From positions 30,690 to 94,689 of the forward strand of contig JAXGGA010003962.1 in the NCBI GenBank assembly GCA_038373865.1: a DNA stretch of 64,000 nt, in the 5' to 3' direction. Below are positions 1 through 12,540 of the stretch, in pieces. Position 1 is the stretch's first letter. Every line of letters starts with the position of its first letter. The stretch is from Uloborus plumipes. Its lineage: Eukaryota; Arthropoda; Arachnida; Araneae; Uloboridae. The notes under the pieces are model-generated. The model ran no database searches. It was not told where the DNA came from and saw only the letters and a program-made list of their open reading frames with translations. A program made the translations under genes and the position numbers.

Positions 1-1548
1 CATTTAAGCTTAGAATTAAAAAAAAAATCAAAATACTTAAAATGTAGGTAAATCAGGGACGTCCACCTGGAGAGAGCAAATTTTTAGAGGAAGTTTTTTT
101 CTTTTCGAATTTTTGGACGGAGGTTCGTGTTTCTGGAGAAACTTTGCAGCATTTGGTGAGTGCACTAACCACCATCGCTTTTGATGGGGATGTGCACCCC
201 TCATGAAGTTTATACAGATTCTCTCCGTTTAAATTCGTATATTTTATACCACAGTAAAAATTAGCGTGCGTTGTGAATGAACCCTAGAGCAGGCAGAATT
301 TTCTGATGGCTTAAAATCAAACGTTCTGGGAACGTCCCAACCTTCCCCTTCGAAACGTCCCTGAGTTCTTCAAATCCTTTTTAAAGCTCTTGAGACTGCT
401 TCAGACTCGAAATCAAAAATTGCTCCACAATGTTACTTGTGACAGCCTCTCCGTTTATAAACCTGTCACACAACAGAAATTTGCTGAGGTTATTTCTAGG
501 GCACGAAACCCAGAGAAGCGAAAACGCATCCTTTGCAAAATTTGCCGCCTTTTAAACGAACCTAAACACAAAATTACAAAAATTTATTTTTGCAGCGAAT
601 ATAAATAAATTAAAACATTATTTGATGGCTACTTCTTCATTTTTGATACATTTTTTTCGCATTTAATTTTTGGTTCGTGCACCACTAAAAAGAGTATACC
701 CCCCCCCCCACACACACACAACAATGTTTTATTCATTGAACAAGTCACAGTTCCATAGGAAACTATATTAATAAACGAACATTACAAAAGCATATGTTCA
801 TCAATTTTATCCCCCCCCCCCTAATGACTTAGCTCCTTTGTTCTTGTTTGCATGCATCTATTTATGTTTTCCTATTGAGATAATATTTTCGGTTATTTTT
901 ATATTTTTAGTACATCATCGCCATCTACCCCCCCTCCCCTCCCCCGAAAAAGTAAGGAACAAACAAATTTTAAAACAAACATCATCAAAACAAGCTCCAA
1001 CTCTCTCAAAACTAAAAACGGAAGACATTCCCGTCAAAGCCCCAAGCATAAAACGCCACTTAATATCCAAACCCATCAAATATTCCGACCTCCAGCGACG
1101 TTCTAATTTCTAACCGCATCATCGAAAACAAATAGATTCCACACAATCCGTTTTATTAATTTCAATACCTCAAAACTTCGGCACAAAAGGGGACTACACA
1201 CAATTCTATCGATTCCCGCAAAATCGGGAATTCGACCTGGAAAAGCGGTTAACAGTTCCGGTTCAAACGGAACCGAATATTATTGGATGGATATCTTCGA
1301 GTCGATACGATAGCTACGGGAGACGAACCCAGCGAAGAAGAACTGAATCACTATGACGACAGAATGAACGTCAACAAATTGTGTTCAATGAAGCTCGGGT
1401 GGTTCTGATATTTCGGAACAATGCCGCGGCGAGGGGCGGAGCGGTGCAAAGGGGGGGGGGGGGAAGCTTGGGATTCTTTTTCCAAATAGGCTTCTTAAAT
1501 TTGAGAAACTGGAGAATTTGTTTGCTCTCAAAAACGACTGAAGAGTAC
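1..1548. other. No confident gene; AT-rich with poly-C runs
   Basis: No recognised domain, RNA gene or terminal inverted repeat is seen here. Short open frames at 390-608 and 838-1113 have no family signature. A GC-richer patch (about 1165-1415) contains a 52-codon open frame at 1253-1408 that reads acidic and non-repetitive (includes ATGDEPSEEELNHYDDRM) and could be a decayed exon, but no homologue is recognised. Homopolymer C or G runs occur near 700, 812 and 1450. Confidence 0.5.
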
Positions 1549-2002
1549 CAAGGGCGGATTCGGGGGGTGGTCAAAGGGTCAGCTAACCCCCTATGATGAG
1601 AAACACATTTATCAGTTTCACAACCATATTTTCAATCTTGCTCTCATTTAAACGAAAATTTTATCCACGCCTTATGTACTAAAAATGTTAAAAATTAGTT
1701 AAAAATTGAATATGAGAATTTTATTTTCCAGAATTTTATGATTCCAATATTGGTTACATCTAGATAATTTATATAAATTGCAAATTTATATTTTTTTTAT
1801 GAGAGTAAATGTTTAATAAAATAAATAAATGGTTAATTCAACATAATATTATAAAAATATTATTTGCTGTGAAATATCGTATGATATTTTAAAGAAGGTT
1901 TAAATTTTACATGCTTCGTTTTCCTTCCACTTAACTGACAAGGATAACACTAACGCACTTAAAACTTGACCCCCCTTACAGGAATTTCTGGATCCGCCTC
2001 TG
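1549..2002. mobile_element. hAT-like MITE, imperfect TSD
   Basis: Left terminus CAAGGGCGGATTC and right terminus complementary to CAGAGGCGGATCCAG form imperfect inverted repeats. The 8 bases on either side (AAGAGTAC and TATAGTAC) match at 6 of 8 positions, compatible with an aged hAT target duplication. The interior is AT-rich and non-coding. Confidence 0.5.
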
Positions 2003-2161
2003 TATAGTACTAATAGGGTTTTAAATAGATTGCAAGTTTTTATGCGTTTTATTTTATTTATCTACGTGTTTACCTGTTTGAAACACTGTACAATAGTGAA
2101 TTTATTCAGTTTAAGCAAAGACCATTCTAAATTATAAAATTTAAATACTGCCAAGAATATT

Positions 2162-2579
2162 CCCAAGTAGCATCAACTCATCGGATTTTGCTCGGCCGAT
2201 CATCGAACTTCTCGTAAACTGATCCCGTAATGCACGATGACATCGTTCCGATCAGTATCCGAGCACGGTTTTCGACGAGCTACCTTTCATTCGAAAGCAA
2301 TATCCTTCCGATCAACTTTCCCCGATGAAAATAAGCTAAGCATCCAAAATGGATCCCAAATTCATCGGCACGGGACTGCACTGCTCGTCAATTGCTCCAA
2401 CTCTCAACGTATTTCGAGCAAAACTCATCGGATTTTGCTGCTCGGATTCTGTTTGGCCGATGAGACATATTGGAGCCATTCCCGATGAGAACTCATCGAA
2501 TCCGATCATCGGCCGATGAGAATTTCATCGGGTTTCGATGGATGGCTAATCATCGGACGATGAAATTATGCTGCTAGGG
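2162..2579. mobile_element. MITE with CCCWAGYAGCAT termini
   Basis: The left end CCCAAGTAGCATCAACTCATCG and the complement of the right end (CCCTAGCAGCATAATTTCATCG) are imperfect inverted repeats. The interior is filled with direct and inverted copies of an ATCGGCCGATGAG-like motif, so it can fold extensively. The open frame at 2237-2488 comes from these repeats and is not a gene. No clear target duplication is seen and the superfamily is unresolved. Confidence 0.55.
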
Positions 2580-2691
2580 TTAAAAATCAAAACTACTAAC
2601 TAACTCAAAAAAATATATATATATAAATAAATGAATAAATAAGTAAACAAAATAATTATTATTACAATTTGAATTCAAATTATGTGTTTCG

Positions 2692-2915
2692 CAATGACGA
2701 ATTGCGATAGTGTGTGTGAGTGATCCTTCGTCACCATGTCCTGCATGGTGTCGCAGACTCCGTCACACGTGCTGCATGAACCCATACAGAGACCAGGGAA
2801 CATTTCCCGGGTAATGGAGTACCGGGACGCGAAACGTTGTCAGACTGTCCATCTGAAAGAGGGACTACACGACGTTTGAGGTTAATAAAAAAAAACATAT
2901 AGCAATTCGTCATTG
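2692..2915. mobile_element. 224-bp inverted-repeat element
   Basis: Bounded by CAATGACGAATTGC on the left and its exact complement on the right (14 bp). The interior is GC-richer than its surroundings. No target duplication is evident, so the superfamily is not assigned. The minus-strand frame inside (2731-2913) is not supported as a gene. Confidence 0.5.
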
Positions 2916-3089
2916 ATCAAAAAACACATACATCCATCATTTTTATTGCCAAATAAAAATAATCCAATTGAGAAACAGCTTTGCTCATACTACAGCTTGT
3001 AAATTATTTAATATTATTGCCAGCGCGGTGAAGCAACTGTGGTGCCATTCAAAATACAAAGAGAGTTCTAATTCGCAATCACTCGACAA

Positions 3090-3531
3090 CAGGGGTGCCA
3101 ATCCCCCCCAAGCCCAATGACGCAAATTTCCCCCCAAAATTTTTCACAACCCTCTTTTTTATTTTTACCCACTTTTTTTATTTTGTTTATTTTTTTAAAT
3201 ATTATTTATTTATCTTTTTAAATTATAACAATTATTTTTTTATGTATTAATTTTTTAAAAGTACTAATTATGCGCAGGATGTAATCACTTTTTTCCCCTT
3301 CCAGACATTTCAAGCACATACAACATATACAAAATAAATAAATAAATAAATAAATAATAATAAAGAAATAATTTAAATTAAAAAACTTAATTAATGAATC
3401 ATTTAAATTAAAACAATCAGTAAATAATTCAAATAAATAAATAAATTTGATTAAAAAAATCCCCCCCCAAAAAATTTTGATGGCGCAACTTGCGCCATAA
3501 TCCCCCCCCCCCCCCCCTGTGGGCACCCCTG
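3090..3531. mobile_element. hAT MITE, TSD CTCGACAA
   Basis: Termini CAGGGGTGCC (left) and GGGCACCCCTG (right) are inverted repeats, flanked by a perfect 8-bp duplication CTCGACAA at 3082-3089 and 3532-3539. Long C runs lie just inside both ends, and the interior is A/T-rich with TAAA/TTTA runs. It is an inverted relative of the element at 24141-24618 (shared GGCGCAA and poly-C/G subterminal blocks). Non-coding. Confidence 0.88.
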
Positions 3532-3539
3532 CTCGACAA

Positions 3540-6500
3540 GACTAACGATCAATTTTAGACGTACTAAACAAATTAAAAGTTTAAAAAAAAAAAAAAACAT
3601 GTGCAAATGCATTTTTATTATATTTATTTATTTATTTTAAAATTTTAGTTTTGCTGAAAAATGGTAAACCTTATAGATAACAGTGGTGGATTTACCATGT
3701 TGCAACTACAAGAGGCCCCAAAAGGAATTCAAAAATGCACGTGAAACGTTTTGAATTTATCCATTCCACACAAAAGAGCCTCCAAACTTGTAAATTCCCC
3801 ACTGATAGGTAAATAAATCGAAGTATTTATGACCAAATGACCGCATAAGATGCAACACAAAATGCACAAATATACATCTTTTGTACATTCACTGTTAAAT
3901 CTAAGTTTCACTGAGAAATCGGAAACTAAAGTTTTAAATCATTAGAATATATGCTTTTACGATCTTTATCATAATAATAATATATCATAATTTATTTATT
4001 TTTTTCAATTTCCTACTCAAACGAGTAAAGTACATATTCATTGTATTTATTGCAGCACATTCATTATTAGGTTATATATATTAATTGCTTCGTCACGCCA
4101 ATAAAAAAAATTAAATGTTCTTTATTCTATTAACATCCTAACATCAAACACATACAAAAGGCAAAATTTGCTTAATTTCAAATAGTAATTTTTGTATAGA
4201 ACAAGCTCAAACCTTGTCCAAAAAGAAAAACAAAATCATTTCGCTGTCCAACGATGCTAATACTCTTTAAACAATAAAACCAGATAATTTTGAGAATGCC
4301 ACATGAAAATTTTAAATCTTTTTTTTTCTTTCTTTCTTTCTTCCCGAGAAAGCGTAAAGACATTTTAAGTATGTAAAAGTACGCACCTGTGAAGCAAATA
4401 AACATCTTATCAAATTTGGTAATTTGCAAGAAATTAAAGAAAAAAAAAACGTTTAAATGGTTGCACTAATTGAACCCCAAAAGAATAAAAAGCCCCATTA
4501 CACTGAAAAGGGAAGACAAAATTTCCCCATTTCTACCGCACTTTCAACATTTTTAACAACGCCTTTAATTAATCTCAAAACTGCTGGTCTTCAATGATTT
4601 TTAGAAAACAGGGGAAAAGTAGATGTTTGCTTTAAACTATCCAATTGTGTAGACAGTAAGAATTAAGAAAGAAAATTAAGAGCAAGAAAAAAATTCAATG
4701 TTTAAAATTTTCTAGATTTTTTTGCATAGTATCCGTAAAAACATAAAACAATATTAACAATGGAAATAAAAATAGCTGTTTTTTTCATCTGTATTTACAC
4801 CCCCCCCCCCATACTATTTTTGTTTTTTAAATGCAGAACAAAAAACACATCCCACTCAAAATCAGCAATTAAACGGTGATTGGTGATTTAAACAATTTAA
4901 ATAATTTTTGGTACTTTGAACTTGAAAAGCTAATGGCAGTTAGGAAACAAAGACTTTGTTTAACAGTAAAAGTTACACATCTTTTTCTGTTAAGAAAAAT
5001 AAATTCAATCAATATATTTTTAAATATTTAGTATATTTAATGTTTTATCTCTACTAAAATATAACTATTTATTGACATTTTAATTCATCAAAAATCATTT
5101 TCCAAAAAAAATTTTCGTACTTTAATTCAACTTTATTCTGGTTGTTCATCTGCACCTTAGCTGAACGAGGGCTGCTTATACGAGGGAAGAGTACGTATCA
5201 CGTGGAGTACAAAACTTGACACAAAAAAACACGTAGAAATTTGGCATTTCAAAATTACAATAGAGAAATACAAGATAAAAAAATAAGAAAGAAAAGAAAC
5301 AAATAATTTGCAGTCCAGAATAATAAGGAATTGCATTTTTAAACCGATGCACATATCTTTCGAATAACTTATACTTCAACGTCAGCAAAATGAAGGGAAC
5401 TGGAGGAGAAACGCTCATCCATTCTAATTCAAAACAGAAATCTATTTATTTCCAGAATTCTACAGATAAGATTTCTTTCCTAAATGTTATTTCAAATTCA
5501 AACAAGATTCCTGAGCGCAACAATCTATTATAAAATAAAAGAAATCTGCCGCAACTTTTAAATTATTGTCCAAATTTCAATTCTACACTTTTAGATCGAA
5601 TTCGAAACAGAATATCGCCGAAATTTCGAAATGCACAACGGTTGCTGAACAAATCAAGAACAATGAATAAAATCGATACGATAAATATTTTCAAATCACA
5701 AATGGCTTACTGCACAATTTAATTATGAAAGCCAGACATATGACTCGACAATTAATAGGGTTTGAATAGGGTTTAACCAGCGTCATCAAGAACTTAAGAA
5801 ACCAGAATAATTTTTTCTCCCATCAACTTACAAGCAACCTGATTTCTTCAGCGCTCAACTTTTTTTTCTCTCACAATTAATGTCTTATTTTTTCAAAGAT
5901 CTATATGTCTTTCAAACCGGAACTATCATCTGGCGTAATTAAACAAAGCAATAAAATTGTAAGGCGATTATCGCATGAATTCTGAACCTCAATGGCGACA
6001 AATCGAACATTAAAAACGCATTTCTCACATATTCGATTAATTTCACGAAGCGCATTTAACATTCGGATTACGGAAATGTAACTCATGCGTATAGCTGCTA
6101 AAATGTTCAACTGGAAAAATTAATCGTCTGCGAAATAAAAAATATTAATATCACACGAGAGAACTCGCTTTAAGGAGGTTAAAGAATGGCTGCTACGCGA
6201 ACAAGGAATTTTATACGGAATGATTAACGAAGAATTTTATATCACAAAAAAAATAAAACGATATTTTAAAATTGGCTTTTTCTTGACGCAAGCTCTCGTC
6301 TGAATAATCACGTTCGATTTCACTCATAAACTTCTCGTTTGTCAGAACTAATCGAGTTTATTTTCATCCTTACGCAAAAGAATTTGCTGATGAAACGCCT
6401 TGACACACGCACGACTCCTAATTAATCAAAAGGTGCTAGGAGAGAAAAATACGGGTGGAGCTAAATATGCTTTCCAGCAGCGGGAAATATGCTTCGGAGA

Positions 6501-8700
6501 AATACGCCCTTGGAATATGTTTTGCACCAGGAGACGATCACGGCTTGAAGGAAATCGTGAGTAGCTTTAAATGTTCGATTCGAAAATGCCTCGTGCAGAG
6601 GACGACGATGACACCAATATTTCTGAGTCGCTTTGAACGTGACAATTCGTAACTAAAGATAAGAAGCAGCGAGGTGGTGTTTTTCCTTTTTTGAACGACC
6701 AAACAGCGGAATAAGTCAACTGCTCACTAAAGGCTGGAAGGACGTAATAATACGATGACACTACAGCACAAAGACCGTCAAATGTATAAAAAGCATTAAA
6801 ATTATTAGACAAAAAAAAGATTGTTGTCAAGGGGAAAAAACTCGAAGTAATACACAAGAGTGCATAAAATATGACAAAATGTGCTAATGCTGCAAGAGTG
6901 GCGCAGCGATGAAGAAGGAATAAATGGTTAAACCCCTGTGAAATAACAACATATGTGTCTATGTAAGTGTACATAAGTTATCACTCGCCACATAAACAGC
7001 TTTCTTGCGGCGGCGCCACTAATTCTACTTATATTTTTTCAAAAAAATTAAAAAAAAAATAAACGTTGATTAAGGCAAACTGGTGGATCTGAGAAACAGG
7101 GCTAGTGGAAAAGGAGACCTTTGCTCAAAATAAAATAATTAAGAGTTTTTATTTTCCCCCATTTGAATCTTTAAATTCTTTTGAAATCAAAACAGTTCAC
7201 GGAAGGAAAAAAAACTTCACGTGAATATTCTATAAATGTGTTGTTGGGTATAATAAAAATAAGTTGTTGTTTCAAATGCAAGTTGATACTTTTTAAAATT
7301 GCTACATCGAGTTCCAACAGAGGTACATATATTATTCCACACAGAGGCTATTAATATAAATGCCTGATTTCAGTAATCGGACCTGTCTAATAATTTTTAA
7401 AATATTAAGCCTCACGGGTTGGAATGCTCTAAACAATTGAGCATGAAGTACTTTTAAAGAGCTTAAAGTTCATCAGTTAGTCCCCCCCCCCCTCATTCGG
7501 GGATCGCCAGTCTCCTAATCATTCCGATGCGGATGTACCCAGTACCTTCCAAACCGCCCGAGATGAAGTTGGGATTCGTTCAAATCGAAGCCACATTCCG
7601 AACCATTAATCAGTTATTAAGAACAGCATAAATATTGACGTTCTGCAAGACTCCACAGCTGCGTTGCGCCCCAAACACAAGCGATAAGCCTCTTTGCCGA
7701 TGAAGGCAGCCAACGCACATAATCAGCCATGCCAAGAAATCCAAGGACCTTTTTTTTTTCCTTCGGTTCCGATGCTTTTTTGTTGCTCCGGGATGAATGC
7801 ACTCCAGATATGCACAATATTTTTCCTCTCTTATATTTCCAAGCTGTGTGATAAGAGCTGTGGCAGGCGATCGAAGGCCATTCCTGGCAATCTAGCCATC
7901 GGAGTTTATCGACAAACGGCACTTTTTAAACATCTATAACAGGAATATAAATGAAAAAAGTTCGAAGACTCATTCTAACAAGCTCCAGGCCTCGAAATTC
8001 TCCAGAAGAGCTGATTGACACAGCGGGAGTAAAGGCCCTGTCAAGGCATTTAATATTTCATAATAGAACCTTCAAAAATACTCGAACCTCTACAAAACAA
8101 AGTTCGAATTTATCTGTTTAGTTAGTATACTCTGGGATGCAGAGAATGAAAATATGTATCTGAATTTTAAACCCCGATATCAATACAGATGGATATTTTT
8201 TAAGAAATAAACTATCAATATTAAAATATTCAGGGCCCGTGTTAGGGATTTCAACTTCTTAGCAGTAAATAAGCCAAATTTCAAGTATAAGCCAAGTGTA
8301 CCTAAAATAATTCATATATTTTTTCCAGTGAAAATTTCGAAATATTTTCTGTTCGCCAATACTTTGCCTAGACTTGCGCTATGAACTCTGTATATATGTC
8401 CTCTCTGTATCTTTTCTTTCGTTTTTTTACGGTGAAAGAATTGTGTTTCTATTCACCTGCTGCATTAGAGTTAAAACTTTAGCCTAGCGATCCCCAAAGA
8501 GTGCAGCACGGAACTCTAGCTCAAATTTCCGCCCCAAATTTCTTCTATAAAAAGAAAGTAATGATGATAGCGAATGATTAGCATTTGACTTTCAGATCGT
8601 CAACACTTTATCATGTAGTCATTAATAAGAATGGGGTCCTTACGAGTAAATGTGAAGCACTAAGAATTCCGTGGCCAAAAAGTTTGGGAATCGCTGCTTT
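3540..8700. other. Intergenic stretch, nothing recognised
   Basis: AT-rich unique-looking sequence with poly-C runs near 4800 and 7482. Short frames on both strands (for example 5901-6110 minus, 6567-6974 minus, 7617-7922 minus) show no domain. A GC-richer patch at about 7480-7620 contains a GTTCAAATC box resembling a tRNA/SINE B box, but no matching A box could be placed. Confidence 0.5.
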
Positions 8701-8726
8701 TAACAAATCAGAAGAATCATTCCATA

Positions 8727-9023
8727 GTGACTAACGTAACGTTCAGAGCTGATTTTGTAACTGTGTTTACTTGTAACTTAAAGGATAAAAAAATATTTTT
8801 TAGTTATGCTGGTTGATTTACAATGTACATGGTATCTATGTATCATTTCTGCTAAGAATTTAAAACAAAATTACTGACAGATATTTTTTCAACCAAAATA
8901 GCAGCGTGATTAACGTAACATTTTTGCAACCCTGAAAATGAATGCTCATGTTGTGAGCATTTAGTCTTGAGTGTCACTTTTACTCAAGATGGAGTGTGAC
9001 TAACGTAACGTGACTAACGTAAC
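8727..9023 (+). repeat. Four copies of GTGACTAACGTAAC-type motif
   Basis: The 14-mer GTGACTAACGTAAC occurs at 8727-8740, 8996-9009 and 9010-9023 (the last two directly abutting), with a one-base variant GTGATTAACGTAAC at 8906-8919. Its core TAACGTAAC recurs with the same flank each time, far above chance for 300 bp. It may be a subterminal transposase-binding motif or another protein-binding site; no bounding inverted repeat was found. Confidence 0.6.
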
Positions 9024-9489
9024 CATCGGATAATAAGCAGTATAGACACACTACAAACTATTTATTACGGCTAATCTCAGTGATAATTACAATACTTTTT
9101 CAATTTTTTTTAACTTCTTATGTTGTATGATTTTTTTATGTATTATTCATTTATTTTTTGATACTTTTTTCACTTCGGTATTTTTTTTTCTTCGGCTGAG
9201 GTTGACATTTTCATAGAATGACCCAGAATTTTTTTTCGCCGAATTTTCGATTTGTCGCATTTGGCGAGGTGGCGAATGCGAAACGCGGACCCTGAATATT
9301 TATTTCAACAAACCGAGCAGTTGCCAAAAGCTGTGCAAAAGAATGATCAACATTTTCTTCTTTTAAAAATCCCAGCCGATCAGCAGACGCTAATTATTCT
9401 AAATATACCAACCTAACAACCATCTCCAAGAGATTCCTCTGCGTTGTTAATAAATCAAGTTACGGGATTTTCTCTGGGCTGGTTCGCCA

Positions 9490-9770
9490 AAATAGGAATA
9501 AGGTCGGTGTCAAGCTCAGGACTCAAATGAGAGTGGACTGTAAACTTTTGTACAACAACAAGAAACTTTATTTATTCCAAGGGAATTTTCTCTAAGGTGA
9601 GAACAGGGCCGAGGGGCTGTTACATAGTAGTGCAGGGCACAGTGGAGGAGAGCATCCTCACTCCTTGAGTATCCGATGGATTCTGAGGCTATTCGCCGTA
9701 GGCGTCGTTCTCATTGGGGGGCCCTACTGGGTAGTAGCCCGAACAGTCGGCAAGAGAAATATAATTTAAC
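9490..9770 (-). mobile_element. Possible LTR-retrotransposon fragment
   Basis: On the minus strand a segment starting TGTAACAGCCCC (from 9624) runs through an AATAAATAAAG polyadenylation-like signal into TGGCGAACC near 9485, a layout typical of the 3' part of an LTR followed by a primer-binding site. Upstream of it (9625-9770) a short open frame ends in a stop and could be the tail of a polyprotein. No second LTR, reverse transcriptase or integrase is visible, so this is only a suggestion. Confidence 0.3.
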
Positions 9771-11059
9771 GAACAAGAGCGAATAAATTTACAGGCGGAA
9801 AAATAATTAACGTATGTATTTATATGCAGCAATTACGATAACAAGACAACCAAGCAATGAGGACAACAATATAGTCAATAACAGCGAAACGCTCAAAGTA
9901 TGTTGAATAAACAACTATATATTTGAACTCCCCTCTCATCCTCTCCCCCCCCCCCCTCTAGCTTTCTCTGAGTTTGTCAGAATCAGATTTATGAATACCA
10001 GGAGGGCAGAAATCAGAGGTGAAAATCCTCCGGAATTCAAGTCTATGAAGAAAGAATAAAAAAAATTCAAGAGCTTCAACAAAACGTTCCTTGACGCCCA
10101 ATGCAAAAAAAGCATTTCGCTAGTTTATTTTATACATTTATTCCTCCCGAACTCTAAAACACGGAACAACGGTTTTGTCCTGAATAAAATTATTTGAAGC
10201 TTTAAAAACATTGATTTAAAACTCACGCCGAATGAAATGCAAAAGAAATAAAAATTCAATGTCAATTTTGTTTCTAAAAAATAAATTCGGTACAAAAATT
10301 ATGGTGGAAAAAAACCTTAACTCAACAAATGGTTTAATAAATAATTAATCCATTTAATTAAGGAATAATTAATCACGCATTCTCAATTGTTGCATTTTCG
10401 TTCAGATTACTAAACTACCTGTACAGAACTTTGTTCTTTGTACAGAACTAGAAATGGGTTTGCATTTTTGCCATTCTGTAGTCTAAAAATGCTACATTTG
10501 TGATCGAAGTCTCTGTACAACTTAAACATATTTCTCGACGCACAAGCAAAAAAAAAGAATGCAACAATAATAATTCCAAAGGACTAAAATTCGAACAACG
10601 CCCCAACTCCGAAGACCAAGAGTCAGAAGACATGGAACGAAAATTAGCTTAAATATTAACAGCTGATTTAGGAGTGGTGTGTGGCGGGCGCACCACTCCC
10701 TAAAGCCTACTGCTGGACGCAGAAGCCCAAAAAGAAATAAACAAAAAAAAGCGAAAGGCCGGCATCCCAGTTATCTTCAGAACAGTTTCCGCCCATTTCT
10801 CATGCTATAAGGCTGTTCGACGGCGGAGGGCGTGTTATTTTTCCCCTCCGTAAATTACGTCTCCCAGTGGGGGCAAATGGAGTGAAGAGGAAAAATGTTC
10901 CAGGGTACGGTTACAGTGTCTCGAATTCCAGATTTTCGTGGAATGGTTGGGGGGTTCTCTTTGTTTGCCTTTGTCATGAATTTAAAAGAGCCAAGTAAAA
11001 TGGTTAAAGTTACCTTCTCAACAAAGAAAAACGCTTTCACATCCCTATAAAAAGAGAAA
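9771..11059. other. Intergenic stretch, nothing recognised
   Basis: AT-rich DNA with a poly-C run near 9948. No terminal repeats, RNA gene or supported coding sequence were found; short minus frames at 10448-10633 and 10855-11088 have no domain signature. Confidence 0.5.
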
Positions 11060-11317
11060 TTAATATCCAATTTACTACTATTTAGCATAAAGTAATATTG
11101 ACGAATAGCTGAATTATTTCCCCGAATTTCAAAAGGAACAACTTAATTGTAGAAAAAAAACCTAAAAAATACGCTTTTAGAGTTAAACTAAGAAGAAATA
11201 TTGAATATCTACTAAGTATTCATGCACTTATTATACATCAACATGTAATATAGTTCAGCATCTACTTACATTAAAAACTGAGTATCTTTCTATCTTTCTT
11301 TCTAACTATCTTTCTAT
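11060..11317. repeat. Unclassified dispersed repeat, left part
   Basis: Shares blocks with 27040-27300 (CTAAAAAATACGCTTT, ACATGTAATATAGTTCAG). The stretch CATCTACTTAYATTAAAAACTGAGTATCT also recurs at 11977-12003. It ends in a (TCTT/CTATC)n tract into which a Harbinger MITE is inserted. Confidence 0.5.
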
Positions 11318-11620
11318 GGCAGGGATTCAAGTGAAACACCATTGCAATCGCTTCGAATTGCAATCGCTACTGGAAGTGAATTACATTATCATCAACTTAA
11401 CTTGTCATGACGTCACTACGGGTGGAGCCAATAAGAGCTCACAAGCAGTCAGCGATCTCCTCTTATTCGCCAAGTAGGCTGTGACGTTTTAATCTAGCTC
11501 GTTTTTCATAGGCAAACGTCACGCTGACGTCACGATGTTTTTATCAAGAAACGTTCTAATGTAATTCATTTCCAGTAGCGATTGTAATTTGCGATGGTCT
11601 GCTTCACTTGAATCCCTGCC
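11318..11620. mobile_element. PIF/Harbinger-type MITE, copy 1
   Basis: 303-bp element bounded by GGCAGGGATTCAAGTGAA and its complement. Related copies lie at 46556-46856 and 47037-47337, where the flanking duplication is TTA; here the flanks are TAT and TAG. The interior carries CGTGACGTCA-like palindromic blocks and a conserved CCAATAAGAGCTCACAAGCA segment. Non-coding; it would need a transposase supplied from elsewhere. Confidence 0.85.
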
Positions 11621-11976
11621 TAGGTCACGCTTCTTTCTCCTGAACGCCAATGAACTGAAAGTCGAACCAGGAACCGATAGATAGGTAATTTTTCAGGCTT
11701 TATTAGTTTCAATCTATATAATTATACGATTTTAATTAACGAAGATATCAATTAATAAGTAGTCAAATTTAAAGCGATTAAACCTAATAAATGATTAAAT
11801 ATGAAATCCATTGTTGCAAAACGTGGTTGCTATGAAGCAGTAATAACAATGATAATGAGAATTTTGAATGAAGGCTTAACTAAATCAAACATGAAACTCA
11901 TTAGCGGGTCACGTAAGTAATATTTTTATCGCTAGCTACTTGTAATATTTTGAAACATTCATTTGTTGAAAAGCCA

Positions 11977-12457
11977 TCTACTTATATTAAAAACTGAGTA
12001 TCTATGTCTGCTTCTTTCCCTTGAGCGAGCAGAACTTGCTGTAACTGTCCTCACCATTTTGAAGGCGCGAAGCATCTCAATAATTCGAATGATTTTTTTG
12101 ATGCAGGAAAAAAGTGAAAGCGTGAAGCGCCTGCCGCCTTGGCGGCGAGTATTTTTTTGAAACATTTTTTTACTACTTTACAGAGGCGAAGCGCACGTGC
12201 AACGCCGGGCCACGCAGCTAGCTGCTGGGGCATTAGTGGGCCACGTACGTAGTATATCTTAAAATTTTATGAAAATTGAATTATATCAAATAATATCACA
12301 TCAGAATGAGGTAAACGTTGGGTGGCGGGGGGACATTATTCATCAACATGCCGCAGGAAGCTAATCTAGCTGCCCTGGCAGCTAGTTTAGTATTAATAAT
12401 TGTATTAAATATAATATTATATTTGCAAAGAACGTGAATTTTATCTTTTATTCAAGG

Positions 12458-12488
<31 letters not shown>

Positions 12489-12540
12489 CATACAAACAAA
12501 TCCACATGTGAAACTAATAAAAGCGTATTAAAAACGACAA
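11977..12540. repeat. Unclassified repeats with (ACAT)n tail
   Basis: 11977-12250 contains a GC-rich block ending ACGCAGCTAGCTGC and open frames on both strands that look like shadows of repeat sequence. 12385-12540 matches 27300-27445 closely (AAAGAACGTGAATTTTATCTT, then an ACAT microsatellite, then GAAACTAATAAAAGCGTATT). The microsatellite tail suggests the 3' end of a retroelement, but no coding domain supports a class. Confidence 0.5.

Noticed and set aside
1200..1300. Phrase EYYWMDIFE considered as a DNA polymerase alpha fragment
   Set aside because: Only a few residues match and neighbouring conserved residues are absent; the frame stops at once.
7480..7620. tRNA gene or SINE suggested by GTTCAAATC
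   Set aside because: No A box at proper spacing and no cloverleaf could be drawn.
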